Positions 27,301-35,027 of a stretch of DNA of 64,000 bases are shown here, in pieces; within the stretch, counting starts at the first letter, position 1, and each line of letters opens with the position of its first letter. A program made the translations under genes and the position numbers. Origin of the DNA: Ardenticatenaceae bacterium. GTDB lineage: Bacteria > Chloroflexota > Anaerolineae > Promineifilales > Promineifilaceae. Location: the NCBI GenBank assembly GCA_020634435.1, contig JACKBS010000005.1:124001-188000 (forward strand), read 5' to 3'. The notes beneath the pieces are model-generated. The model was not told the DNA's origin. It worked only from the letters and a program-made list of their open reading frames with translations, and ran no database searches.

Positions 27301-27415
27301 CTCCCCCACCACGCGTGTTTAGCAGGCCCGGCTGCGACAGTTCCGGCCAGGCAGCTACCAGAGCAATCAGCAAAACCGCCAGCCAAAACCAGCGCGTGCG
27401 GGCAGAGTCAGTCAA
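24305..27415 (-). CDS. Large membrane glycosyltransferase-like protein (PTPS-related domain)
   Basis: A 1036-residue protein of the family named 6-pyruvoyl-tetrahydropterin synthase-related, which actually looks like a GT-C membrane glycosyltransferase. About 10-12 helices occupy residues 8-420, with the N-terminal acceptor-side loop GGGDSPFLLQRLQQLE and the pattern NYGYGYPFYNFYAPLSIY. The C-terminal half is extracytoplasmic, beta-rich and ends with two carbohydrate-binding-like modules. It probably acts in envelope polysaccharide or glycoprotein synthesis. Residues about 229-249 (QRAQRAQSQSLISNLQSPIL) are encoded by two dispersed intergenic-type repeats inserted in frame in a loop between helices (26669-26731). 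Confidence 0.8.
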   Translation of the reverse strand: MTDSARTRWFWLAVLLIALVAAWPELSQPGLLNTRGGGDSPFLLQRLQQLETAVLDGHFPVRWMPDANYGYGYPFYNFYAPLSIYITFLFRLLGFSYVRAIHLSHLLGYIVAGLGMFALVRRWVVVLFGRRPGHEWPGYKGEWAGLIAAAAYTVAPFHLVNVYVRGDSLAEFWAMAFYPLVILTADGLVGGGRRQVALFALAYAALILSHNISAMIFSPFLLLYLLLKYLPQRAQRAQSQSLISNLQSPILGLLLAFALSAWFFVPALAEQSLAQLGTVTSGYFHYSNHFLGTAELPLTQATFFVDYGVANREAFRMGLVQTAVLIPGLLALFWLWRQHREMLVPALFILLTVAVSTFMLTPLSDLLWQYLPLLSFTQFPWRFLSVQAFGGALAVGALALALPKPQWWTPPLIALLLVSSLGQLKTDHLRLTDADVTAESLAQYEWFTGNIGTTISFEYLPPTVQPRPYTSSWLNMGERWTVTPLVGALSAAQLEEGRTTYQNWTVETAVPSTLIFPTLHWPGWQARLDGEVVAIRPSAGSGLIELDVPAGTHQIELRLGRTPVRWGAEIASLLAVLLTIWLLQLSRPRWNRQTGLILAGLFVLAVVPRLWPEADAAASLRTWDFVQMGYLHPEPDGVTFSSGAVLHQATLPETAVPGEAILIELAWAVPPTEAVTLALFSPAINWPTVPELQPPAIAQQTLPGAAVTTFELTLPENAPTGLFVPRLTLANGRALTPAGSSRDAIFLSPLRVVGSAGSETAEQLTVRGVGVTQSARDRLTVQLAWFTPQPISQNYNVALRLTDAQGRFLRLVDTQPGYGFLPSSGWPAGQWVNDWLTMPLPPAEENHERPFVLVAQLYEAANPEAVVLTRRLGELVEGDAGWQFQPTEPVFVLPEEMEAATAVFGEEIQLQGYQLSQTNEALDLTLVWQALADGQTDYIRFVHLIDVAEGGAPLAQNDSPPRYGSYPTSQWVSGEVIQDRLSLPLTDVPPGSYQLAVGFYSQPTLGQFNRLPVFVEDGGEMPDGRFVLPVIVTIGP
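26669..26731. repeat. Dispersed repeats inserted in frame in a coding region
   Basis: GGGAGATTGGAGATTGGAGA matches one arm of the inverted repeat inside mutL (46604-46657), and CCCTCTGTGCTCTCTGTGGT belongs to a second repeat type found in gaps (compare GCCCTCTGTGGCCAAAG at 45498-45514). Together they add about 20 codons to the host gene without breaking the frame. Confidence 0.7.
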
Positions 27416-27505
27416 GAAAATGTCCTTCGGGGTGGTGGGAACGCGCTGCGTGTGTTGCGATAGGCATCACGCCACACGCAGCAAAGATATGGATACGGCC
27501 GTATT

Positions 27506-27991
27506 TTACGCTTCCGGGTCTGGCTCCAGGCGACCCCCACGCACGGTGCCACCCAATACCAACCCCGCGCCAATCAGCACCAGGTTTTTGATGATGTACT
27601 GCCCTTCCAACGTCAGGCCGTAGGGAAATTGGGTCCAGACGGCTTCTGGCAGCACCACCAGCGGCAGCGCCGTGCCGGGCATCTGCAAGAAGAGCAGCAG
27701 CAGCGTCAGCCGCATAAAAATGCCAAACATCAACCCAAGGCCAATAGCCATTTCCCAGACGGCCAGCACGGGAATAAACCAATCTGGGTTGACAAAGTAA
27801 GTGGTGTGGCGCACCAATTCTTCGGCGGGGCTTAGCCCTGGCACCAGCTTCAACGCACCAAACCAGAAAAACACAATACCCAGGCCCACACGCATAACCG
27901 TCATGCCATAGCGGGCCATCCAAGTTGTAATTTGTCTATCGATCCGGTCGAACTGTGTTTGAAAGTTCTCACCGAATGGTAGCTGCTTCAT
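27506..27991 (-). CDS. DoxX family membrane protein
   Basis: A 161-residue protein with four helices, the DoxX arrangement: MTVMRVGLGIVFFWFGALKL, DWFIPVLAVWEMAIGLGLMF, MRLTLLLLFLQMPGTALPLV and IKNLVLIGAGLVLGG. The first helix with RxGLGxxFxWxGxLK is diagnostic. Members act in thiosulphate oxidation or redox homeostasis in other bacteria; here the role is open. The N-terminus is a cytoplasmic amphipathic stretch. It is the gene before the PTPS-related protein on the same strand, with an ACGGCCGT palindrome 2-9 bases past its stop. Confidence 0.85.
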   Translation of the reverse strand: MKQLPFGENFQTQFDRIDRQITTWMARYGMTVMRVGLGIVFFWFGALKLVPGLSPAEELVRHTTYFVNPDWFIPVLAVWEMAIGLGLMFGIFMRLTLLLLFLQMPGTALPLVVLPEAVWTQFPYGLTLEGQYIIKNLVLIGAGLVLGGTVRGGRLEPDPEA

Positions 27992-28062
27992 TATCCATCC
28001 TTTTTAAAACTAAAGATGCGACGCACTCACTTGTAAAGTAAAAATTTATCAGGCTCGTCAAC

Positions 28063-28182
28063 TTGTCATGCTGAGGTCCCCCGAAGCATCCCGCCCGCTT
28101 GACAAACAGTCAAACTTTGATCCAGCCAGAGCATCTAAAGCTTAGTCCTTGCGGGATTCTTCGCTTCGCTCAGAATGACAAA
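28063..28182. repeat. MITE-like element with imperfect terminal inverted repeats
   Basis: The left arm TTGTCATGCTGAGGTCCCCC followed by GAAGCATCCCGC (28063-28094) and the right arm GCGGGATTCTTCGCTTCGCT followed by CAGAATGACAAA (28151-28182) are imperfect inverted repeats around a 56-base centre without a gene. Similar elements are at 51390-51473 and, as a remnant, 1957-1987. The TGTCATTCTGAG end type is common in intergenic repeats of many bacteria. It fills most of the gap between DoxX and the surface protein. Confidence 0.75.
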
Positions 28183-28247
28183 ATCACTTACCTGATTATC
28201 TTCTCAGACACCAAAAGTGCGTCGCACCTTCATAAAAAATCAATAAT

Positions 28248-29567
28248 TTAGGCCGCGCGGCGCAGTACCACAAAAAGAATGCCACCCAGCAGCAGCACGG
28301 CGACCACTAGCAAAATTAGGCCGCTGTATGAGGCCAGGCCGCCGCTTTCTGTTTCGGTTGATGTAGTATCTGCTTGGTTGTCCACCGTCACGGTCGGCGT
28401 GGCATCCGGGCTGCCCGCATCGGCCACCTCATCGGGCTGTTCGCTGGTGTCCGTAACCGCGTCCATGCGGATGCGGCTGCCAAACTGTACGCCAGCGGTC
28501 TGCCCCGCTTCGATGTTCACCGTAGCGTTGCCCGCCGTGGTCATCTCCAACGGTCCAGGCACAATCTGCTCAACTTGGTAAGCGCCCGGTTCTAAACCTT
28601 CAAAACAAACCGGTTCGCTGGTACCGCTAGAAACTGCCTGGGCCACCACCTGGCTGCTGTTGGCCACGCGGAACGAAACGCTGCCCATAAATCCTTCATT
28701 GGGGTCCTGCTGGCCGTTGCCATTATCATCGGCGAAGGCGTTGACGCAGAGGGTTGCTCCAGGCGGGGTTGTGGGAGTTTCGGTAGGTGCCTCGGTGGGT
28801 ACGGCCGTTTCCGTGGGTACCAACGTAGCGGTGGGAATCGGTGTGCTGGTTGACGGCGGCGGTGGTGGCGAGGTGGGCTGCGGCACCGGCGTATTGGTCG
28901 GTGGCGGGCCAACTTCGATCAGTTCGGCCGTATCGAACCACACATCCAGGTGCGCCCGGCACTGATTTACACCCTGCAAACCGTAGTCGGCGGCGGTAAA
29001 CACGCTCACTTTGTCACCCGTGGCGGTAATTTCTACCGAAACTTGCTGCCACGTATCATGCGGTTGAATAAACCCACTCCACTTCACATCGGAGTCGTTC
29101 CATAAGCCGCTGCCGTTAGGGTCAATACCCACCTGCACGTCCATGCGCAGACCGCTTTCAGAGGGGGCCGGATAATCATCGTTGGAGGCACGGCCCCTGG
29201 CCCACACGGTAAAGCGATAGGTGCTGCCGGGCTTTACGGTCACGGTTTGCAACACGCCCGCCGCCCAGGTATCCCAGGAATTGCCCACATGCTGTGAGGC
29301 AGACCCGGAATTGATCAGCGGCGAGCTAGTGGTTTCCGCGCTCCAGTGCGGCTCTTTGTGGTAGCCGTTGGCGCAGTCGCTAAACAGGTCGGCGCTGCTG
29401 TTGCGGAACCAGCGCCCCCAGCCATTGGCAGAGCCATCGCTGTTGTAGGGCAGCTCAAAGCCCGGATTTTGCAGCAAATTGGTCTGCGCCACGCTGCGCT
29501 GCGCCTGACTGCCCAGACCCAACAGCAACAAAATAAGTAACAGTAACTTCATGCTATTTTTTTTCAT
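28248..29567 (-). CDS. Secreted, membrane-anchored protein with carbohydrate-binding and SdrD B-like domains
   Basis: About 439 residues. A signal peptide (MKKNSMKLLLLILLLLGLGS) leads into a jelly-roll, carbohydrate-binding-like domain starting at NLLQNPGFELPYNSDGSANG (residues about 30-215). A Pro-Thr linker follows, then a beta-sandwich repeat with the calcium-loop pattern FADDNGNGQQDPNEG, as in SdrD B/Cna-B type domains, a helix (SGLILLVVAVLLLGGILFVV) and an RR tail. Start at ATG 29567 has GAGGACGA upstream. It is paralogous in its second domain to the next gene (29640) and likely sits on the cell surface. Confidence 0.82.
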   Translation of the reverse strand: MKKNSMKLLLLILLLLGLGSQAQRSVAQTNLLQNPGFELPYNSDGSANGWGRWFRNSSADLFSDCANGYHKEPHWSAETTSSPLINSGSASQHVGNSWDTWAAGVLQTVTVKPGSTYRFTVWARGRASNDDYPAPSESGLRMDVQVGIDPNGSGLWNDSDVKWSGFIQPHDTWQQVSVEITATGDKVSVFTAADYGLQGVNQCRAHLDVWFDTAELIEVGPPPTNTPVPQPTSPPPPPSTSTPIPTATLVPTETAVPTEAPTETPTTPPGATLCVNAFADDNGNGQQDPNEGFMGSVSFRVANSSQVVAQAVSSGTSEPVCFEGLEPGAYQVEQIVPGPLEMTTAGNATVNIEAGQTAGVQFGSRIRMDAVTDTSEQPDEVADAGSPDATPTVTVDNQADTTSTETESGGLASYSGLILLVVAVLLLGGILFVVLRRAA

Positions 29568-29639
29568 GCATCTTCGTCCTCGGATTAATTTGATCGAGCC
29601 TGGTGAATGGCCCAAACCCCTTCTTCCAAATGGTAAAGC

Positions 29640-30530
29640 TCACGTACGCTTTCGGCCCAGATAAACGGCCGTTGCCATCAATAATATGCCGATCAGGATA
29701 CCTGCGCCAATGAGAAACGGCCGTCCCGCACTGTTCTCGGCTGCACTGGATGGTGTATCCGCGAGTGGCGTATCGGCCTCATTGCCAATAACAACGGCGG
29801 GCTGCGTGGGTGAAACGGCCGTAACTGCCACCGTCGGCAGTGGGGTCGCGCCAATAAAACTGCCAAACCCCAACATCACCTGGTCCCCGGCATTCAGCAC
29901 GACCGTGCGATTGCCGCTGTTGGTCAACGTCTCCGTACGCCCCACCGAGCGGGTAATCTGATAATTGCCCGGCGTCAAGTCGGTCAAACAATAAGGCTCA
30001 GCAAACCCATTGGTCACATAATTGGCCACAACGCCTTCGCTGGTAAAAACCGTAAACGCCACGTCTGCTTGCAGCGGTTCAACAGATTCCCGCTCACCAT
30101 TCCCATTTTCATCGGTAAAAGCCACCAGGCAGATTACCGTAAGCGGCGGCGGGGGCGGTGTGTGGGAAGGTGTTGGCGGGGGGCGCGTGGCCGCTGCGGT
30201 GGGCGAGGCTTCTGGCGTGGCCGTCTCTGGCGGCGCAACGATGGCCACAATGAGCCGGTCGCCCGGCTGGATCAGCGCCGACTCGGTTAAATTATTCAGG
30301 TCCAACAGCTCGGTCAACGAGATGCCCGAACGGGCAGCAATGGCCCACAGCGAATCGTTGGGCTGCACAATGGCGTAAATGATGCCATCGGCATCCGGCG
30401 TGGCGGTGGGTTCCGTCTGGGCCAACAACACAGGCTGGGGCCAAAGCGCCCACAAACCTATGAACAACATGAGCCACATCCACCGCTGTTTTACGCCACT
30501 TTTGACCATTCTCAACAACGCCCTCTCCAC
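29640..30530 (-). CDS. LysM and SdrD B-like surface protein
   Basis: A 296-residue exported protein. After an N-terminal signal (WMWLMLFIGLWALWPQPVLL) comes one LysM domain (IYAIVQPNDSLWAIAARSGI, LTELLDLNNL, QPGDRLIV), which binds peptidoglycan or chitin-like sugars. A Pro-Thr linker, a beta-sandwich with FTDENGNGERESVEP, a transmembrane helix (FLIGAGILIGILLMATAVYL) and GRKRT tail follow. Its beta-sandwich is similar to that of the 28248 protein, so the two genes probably share ancestry by domain duplication. It is co-oriented with that gene, which begins 73 bases downstream. Confidence 0.85.
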   Translation of the reverse strand: MERALLRMVKSGVKQRWMWLMLFIGLWALWPQPVLLAQTEPTATPDADGIIYAIVQPNDSLWAIAARSGISLTELLDLNNLTESALIQPGDRLIVAIVAPPETATPEASPTAAATRPPPTPSHTPPPPPLTVICLVAFTDENGNGERESVEPLQADVAFTVFTSEGVVANYVTNGFAEPYCLTDLTPGNYQITRSVGRTETLTNSGNRTVVLNAGDQVMLGFGSFIGATPLPTVAVTAVSPTQPAVVIGNEADTPLADTPSSAAENSAGRPFLIGAGILIGILLMATAVYLGRKRT

Positions 30531-30594
30531 GATTATAAGACGTTACGAATACTGCGGGCTGATTTCTCAGAAAAATCGCATCTGCGGGCAACGT

Positions 30595-32550
30595 TTACGG
30601 GGTGAGCTGCCAGCCATCTCCCAGATTCTCACCATCAGGGCCAAAGGCGAGCAGCCGTTCCAACGTGGCCGGATCATACAGCCCCACCCGAATGGTATGC
30701 TGGGCCGGGTCAAACGGCTGTGGCAGATACAAAATTCGTCGCTCCTGCACCCATTGGCCGGGCTGCCACCAATGGGCAAACCAGTACGGGCCACCAGGCG
30801 GCGCATCATCTTGAGTGACCAGGCCGTCGGCATCAAGCACGTGCAAAAAGGCTACCTGGCTGGGCAGTTCCGTGCCATTTTTCTGCCAGATCAGATCCAC
30901 CTGGAGCGTTTGCTCATCTAGCTGCGTCACCGTGCCGCTTTGCAGCCAGAAACGGCCGTCAAAATTCACTGGCACACTAGCTGCGGGCAGCGGTGCGCTG
31001 GCATATCGCACATACAAAGGATACGGCTCTGGCTCTAAATCACCGCGGGCCAGACGGCCGTTCTGTACCACCACCATCTCTGCATCCGCCAGCAGTTGGG
31101 GCACAAATTCCAGCTCGCCAAACGGCCAGGTGTACAAGCTCACTGGCTGGCCCAACGCGGCAGGCGGCAAGCCAGCTTCCGGACGGTATAGCATCACATC
31201 GCTCAAATCGGCTAAAAATGGAATGCTGGGCCACCCCTTCTGGCTGGCCTCATCCCAAAACCAACGATCGAGGTAAACGGCCGTTCCCGCTTCCTCCTCA
31301 TTCAACTCTTGGGCCAGCTCCGTCGCTGCCGCCTCAAACAGTAGCGCCGTGTCTGGCTGCCGACTGTAGTTAACATAATCGCGCGCGGTGAGCAGCAAAC
31401 TGCCCGTCACAAGCAACACGACCAGCCCACCGCCTATTCGTTTAGGTAAGCGCGGCCATTGCCGCGGCCATTGCCACACCCAGGCCAAACCAAGCGCTGG
31501 CAAAAAGATGGCCGCGGGCAAAATCCCTACCGCGCGCAAAAAGTGGGGGGTATCTTCGGCCAGAATCGTTACGCCCAGCATGATGCCGGTCCACAGCAGC
31601 ACGGTAACCGTCGCTGGTTTGCGCCAGTGGCGCAAGCACCACAGCAGGCCCAGCAAAAATGGCCCGGCCATGAGCCAGTCGAACAGCGGCCGTCCTCCCG
31701 GGTTATGGCGCAAAATCGTGTCGCCGCGCCAGAGAAACAGCCCCAGCGCCCGGCCTGTCTGCTGCCAGAGCGTACCCCACAGGTCACCGCCGTTGATAGC
31801 CGGGTTGAGGATCGACACCTGCCCGGTGCGCCCCAGCAGCAGGTCGGGATTTTGCAGGTAGAAAAGGGCAAGGGGAATGAGGATTACGGCCGTTCCCAAC
31901 GCAAACCAGCCCACGCCCCGCCGCAGCCGTTCTCCCCGTCCCTGCCAGAGCAAAAATGCCCCGACTGTCAGCAGGAGCAACGGCGTAAAACGAATCGCCA
32001 GGTAGGTGTAGAAACCGAGGCCATAGGCCGCACCCGCCGCCAGCCACCAGCGCGGTTGATTGCGGCGGAACGCTTCTGTGCCCAGCCAGAAGGCCAAGGC
32101 CAGTACGGCAGGCAGCAAAATGGTGCGCAGGCCCAGGCGGCTCAGGTGCACCGGCCAGAGGGTGATGGCCCATAGCCAGGCCGCCAACAGCCCCACACGC
32201 CAGCCAAACCAGCTGCGCCCCAACTTGTACACCAGTAAGGTCGTCACGCTGCCCACCACGGCGGCAGCCAGCCGCACCGCCAGCACGCTCCGGCCAAACA
32301 GAGCAATGCTTAACGCGGTGAGGTAGATGTAGAGGGGTTCACGGCCGTTGTTGGCGGTAAAAAAAACGGCCAGATTACCCTGCAATACACGCAGCGCATC
32401 CAGCCCGTTAAATGCTTCATCTCGATACAGCCCAGGCGGCCAGTTACCCAAATTGTATAGGCGTAGGAAAACGGCCGTACCCAGCGCCAATAGTAATAAA
32501 GCCCATCCAAAAGTGGACGGGCTTCGGGAATTTTTATCGCGGATGTGCAT
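30595..32550 (-). CDS. GT39/ArnT-like membrane glycosyltransferase
   Basis: A 651-residue polyprenyl-phosphate-sugar dependent glycosyltransferase of the PMT/ArnT type. The acidic motif of the first extracytoplasmic loop is present (GLYRDEAFNGLDALRV), followed by about 10-12 helices up to residue 395 and an extracytoplasmic C-terminal domain. Such enzymes transfer sugars from lipid carriers to lipid or to Ser/Thr residues. The adjacent Thr-Pro-rich surface proteins (28248, 29640) are candidate acceptors; that is inference. A promoter lies directly upstream. Confidence 0.85.
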   Translation of the reverse strand: MHIRDKNSRSPSTFGWALLLLALGTAVFLRLYNLGNWPPGLYRDEAFNGLDALRVLQGNLAVFFTANNGREPLYIYLTALSIALFGRSVLAVRLAAAVVGSVTTLLVYKLGRSWFGWRVGLLAAWLWAITLWPVHLSRLGLRTILLPAVLALAFWLGTEAFRRNQPRWWLAAGAAYGLGFYTYLAIRFTPLLLLTVGAFLLWQGRGERLRRGVGWFALGTAVILIPLALFYLQNPDLLLGRTGQVSILNPAINGGDLWGTLWQQTGRALGLFLWRGDTILRHNPGGRPLFDWLMAGPFLLGLLWCLRHWRKPATVTVLLWTGIMLGVTILAEDTPHFLRAVGILPAAIFLPALGLAWVWQWPRQWPRLPKRIGGGLVVLLVTGSLLLTARDYVNYSRQPDTALLFEAAATELAQELNEEEAGTAVYLDRWFWDEASQKGWPSIPFLADLSDVMLYRPEAGLPPAALGQPVSLYTWPFGELEFVPQLLADAEMVVVQNGRLARGDLEPEPYPLYVRYASAPLPAASVPVNFDGRFWLQSGTVTQLDEQTLQVDLIWQKNGTELPSQVAFLHVLDADGLVTQDDAPPGGPYWFAHWWQPGQWVQERRILYLPQPFDPAQHTIRVGLYDPATLERLLAFGPDGENLGDGWQLTP

Positions 32551-32577
32551 ACGTTACCTGTTTGTCAAAACGGGGCA

Positions 32578-32605
32578 AGTATAGCAAAATAGCCCCTTGC
32601 GTCAA
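32578..32605 (-). promoter_or_regulatory. Promoter of the GT39 gene
   Basis: On the minus strand TTGACG (32600-32605) and TATACT (32578-32583) are spaced by 16 bases. The -10 box lies 27 bases before the ATG at 32550. Confidence 0.6.
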
Positions 32606-32680
32606 CCAGCACACCGGGGGCGAAAACAAACTTTCCAGACTAATTTTGAACGATTGAGTATGTGGTTTTAAGGAAAAAGA

Positions 32681-32742
32681 TCCGCAAGTTTCATCGATCC
32701 CGTGAAGGTTTTTATCGGTGAAATCTGCGTAATCTGTGGATG
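32681..32742. repeat. Dispersed repeat fragment running up to the GT4 gene
   Basis: Contains TTTTTATCGGTGAAATCTGC followed by GTAATCTGTGGATG, a sequence type that recurs in intergenic gaps of many genomes. It ends five bases before the GT4 start codon, so it supplies the 5' untranslated region. Confidence 0.45.
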
Positions 32743-32747
32743 ATAGT

Positions 32748-33869
32748 ATGAAAGTTTTAATGCTCTCGAAGGCGTGTCTGGTGGGCTCGTACCAGACCAA
32801 GCTAGAGGCCATTGCCCGGCATGAAGACGTTGATCTCACTGCCATTGTACCGCCCGCCTGGTATGATCCGGTCGCTCCGGTCAAGCTAGAACGTGCCCAC
32901 ACCGAGGGATACCGTCTGCTGGTTGATCCAATTCGCTTTAACGGCCAGTTTCACACTTACTACTTCCCCCGCCTCAAGCAGCGCCTCAGCGCCATTCGCC
33001 CTGATGTGGTACACATTGACGAAGAGCCGTACAACCTGGCTACGTGGCTGGCCATGCGGCAGGCGCGGCGCACCGGGGCCAAAACGCTCTTTTTTTCCTG
33101 GCAAAATTTGCGCCGCAGCTACCCGTTCCCCTTTAGCTTGATGGAAAAGCAGGTGCTGGCCCACATTGATTATGCCATCGTGGGCAACCAGGCGGCGGCC
33201 TACGTGTGGCGACAAAAAGGGTATCGTGGCCCGCTACAGGTAATTCCCCAGTTTGGCGTAGATGAAACAATTTTCCAGCCACCGGCCCAGCGCGACCGGG
33301 GACGTGGGTTCATCATCGGTTCGGCCAATCGGCGATTGGTGCCGGAAAAGGGCGTGGATTTGCTGCTGCGGGCGGTGGCCACGCTGCCCGGTGTATGGCG
33401 GCTGCACATTGCGGGCGAGGGTCCAGAACGGCCGTTTCTAGAAAATCTCGCCCGTCAGTTAGGCATCTGGGACCGGGTGCAGTTTGACGGGGTGGTAACT
33501 TCGGCCCAAATGCCGGGCTATTTGCAGCAGTTGGACGCCTTAGTGCTGGCTTCGCGCACCCTGCCCAACTGGAAAGAGCAGTTTGGCCGCGTGCTGGTGG
33601 AGGCGATGGCTTGCGAAGTTGCGGTAATTGGTGCGGACAGCGGCGAGATTCCCCACGTCATTGGCGAGGCGGGGCTCATCTTCCCGGAAGGCGACGAAGC
33701 GGCCCTGCATCAACAGTTGCTGACCGTGATGCAATCTGGCTCCTTGCGCGACGAATTGGGGCGCAACGGCCGTCAGCGTGTTCTTGCCCAGTACACTCAA
33801 AAACAAATTGCCGATCAGACGGTGGCGGTGTACCGGGAAATGGTCGCCGACCCATTAACCAAAACATAA
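32748..33869 (+). CDS. Glycosyltransferase family 4
   Basis: A GT-B fold retaining glycosyltransferase of 373 residues, cytosolic, acting on nucleotide sugars for polysaccharide synthesis. The C-terminal donor-binding domain shows the E-x7-E motif area (RVLVEAMACEVAVIGADSGE, IPHVIGEAGLIFPEGD) and GAGPE-like LHIAGEGPERPF. The N-terminal acceptor domain begins MKVLMLSKACLVGSYQTKLE. Start ATG 32748 matches the conserved beginning; a GTG four codons upstream is less likely. It is divergent from the GT39 gene and followed 52 bases later by the TPR membrane protein. Confidence 0.9.
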   Translation: MKVLMLSKACLVGSYQTKLEAIARHEDVDLTAIVPPAWYDPVAPVKLERAHTEGYRLLVDPIRFNGQFHTYYFPRLKQRLSAIRPDVVHIDEEPYNLATWLAMRQARRTGAKTLFFSWQNLRRSYPFPFSLMEKQVLAHIDYAIVGNQAAAYVWRQKGYRGPLQVIPQFGVDETIFQPPAQRDRGRGFIIGSANRRLVPEKGVDLLLRAVATLPGVWRLHIAGEGPERPFLENLARQLGIWDRVQFDGVVTSAQMPGYLQQLDALVLASRTLPNWKEQFGRVLVEAMACEVAVIGADSGEIPHVIGEAGLIFPEGDEAALHQQLLTVMQSGSLRDELGRNGRQRVLAQYTQKQIADQTVAVYREMVADPLTKT

Positions 33870-33921
33870 CGTTGGCGCAGATTGTAAACAGTCACACGCC
33901 AAATAAGGTATACTACGGCCC

Positions 33922-35007
33922 ATGAGTGACGTGGTACCCCCCACAAGACAAAACACGGATCAATCACCTACGGAACCCAAGAAGCAGCGGCGCTCTGTGC
34001 GCATTATGGGCCTGCTGCTCATCATCTTCTCGGTGCTGATAGGCTGGTTTTTGCTGGTTGGCTTTTTAGGCTGGCAAAGCGGGCAGCAAGCGCTGGTTGA
34101 TAAGCAAGAAGAACAGGTAAACCGGCAGATCACCCTGGCTCAGGAAAACATTGAGCAGGGCAGCTACGAGTTGGCTATCACCCGGCTGGATTGGGTGCTG
34201 GAACGCAATCCAAACTCTGCGGAGGCCAAGCAGCTGCGTGATCAGGCGCTGTTTGGTTTAGGCGCCACCCCAGAACCAACCCCGGTAACGGCCGTTACCG
34301 TCACCCCCGCTTCTACCCGTCTACCCACCGCCACCCCCGGCTCAATTGGCAGCCCCAACGAAGAGCTGCTGCGCATTCAACGGCTGGTGGCGACCAAGTT
34401 CTGGGAAGAAGCACTGCCCGCCCTGGTAGCCTTCCAGCAGCAGTTCCCTAGCTATGAGCGGGAAGAAACCGACCAGATGCTGTATGACACCTACATGAAC
34501 TATGGCCTGGATTTGGTGCGCGGCGAGGAAGTTGAGCTGGGCATGTATTATCTGGCTCAGGCGCAAAAATTGGGCGATTTGCCGCAGCAGGTGAAAGATT
34601 ACCAGACGTGGGCCCAGCTCTATACGCAAGGGATTTCGTTCTACGGGGTCAATTGGGATGCGTCGGCCTATTATTTTCGCGATTTGTGCCTGGCCGCCCC
34701 GTTTTACCAATCATCGTGCGATCATCTGTACACCGTGCTGGTTTCTTTGGGTGACCAGTATGCCTTTGCCCAGGATTGGTGCCCGGCGCAGGCGCTATAC
34801 CAAGAAGCCAGCCAGCACCAGAGCAGCGGCGAGCTCACGAATAAGCGAACCCAGGCCCAAGAAAACTGTTTATTGGCTACGCCCACCCCATCTGAACCCA
34901 TTACCGGCACCGTGCCCATTACCAATACGGGACCGATTACTGATACCGCAGCTCCTTTTGTTGCCCCGTCTTTTGCAGTACCGACGGCTCCCGCAGACGC
35001 ACCGTAA
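33922..35007 (+). CDS. Membrane-anchored TPR-like protein
   Basis: A 361-residue protein with a cytoplasmic basic N-terminus, one helix (IMGLLLIIFSVLIGWFLLVG, residues about 28-50) and an extracytoplasmic helical region. The first TPR-like hairpins (ITLAQENIEQGSYELAITRL, DWVLERNPNSAEAKQLRDQA) are followed by a Thr-Pro linker and further helices (residues 150-310), and a Pro-Thr tail. No enzyme motif is seen. It lies 20 bases before the LuxR-Kelch gene, so the two probably form an operon and might work together as a sensor pair. Confidence 0.75.
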   Translation: MSDVVPPTRQNTDQSPTEPKKQRRSVRIMGLLLIIFSVLIGWFLLVGFLGWQSGQQALVDKQEEQVNRQITLAQENIEQGSYELAITRLDWVLERNPNSAEAKQLRDQALFGLGATPEPTPVTAVTVTPASTRLPTATPGSIGSPNEELLRIQRLVATKFWEEALPALVAFQQQFPSYEREETDQMLYDTYMNYGLDLVRGEEVELGMYYLAQAQKLGDLPQQVKDYQTWAQLYTQGISFYGVNWDASAYYFRDLCLAAPFYQSSCDHLYTVLVSLGDQYAFAQDWCPAQALYQEASQHQSSGELTNKRTQAQENCLLATPTPSEPITGTVPITNTGPITDTAAPFVAPSFAVPTAPADAP

Positions 35008-35027
35008 ATCATTGTATAATTTTCTGT

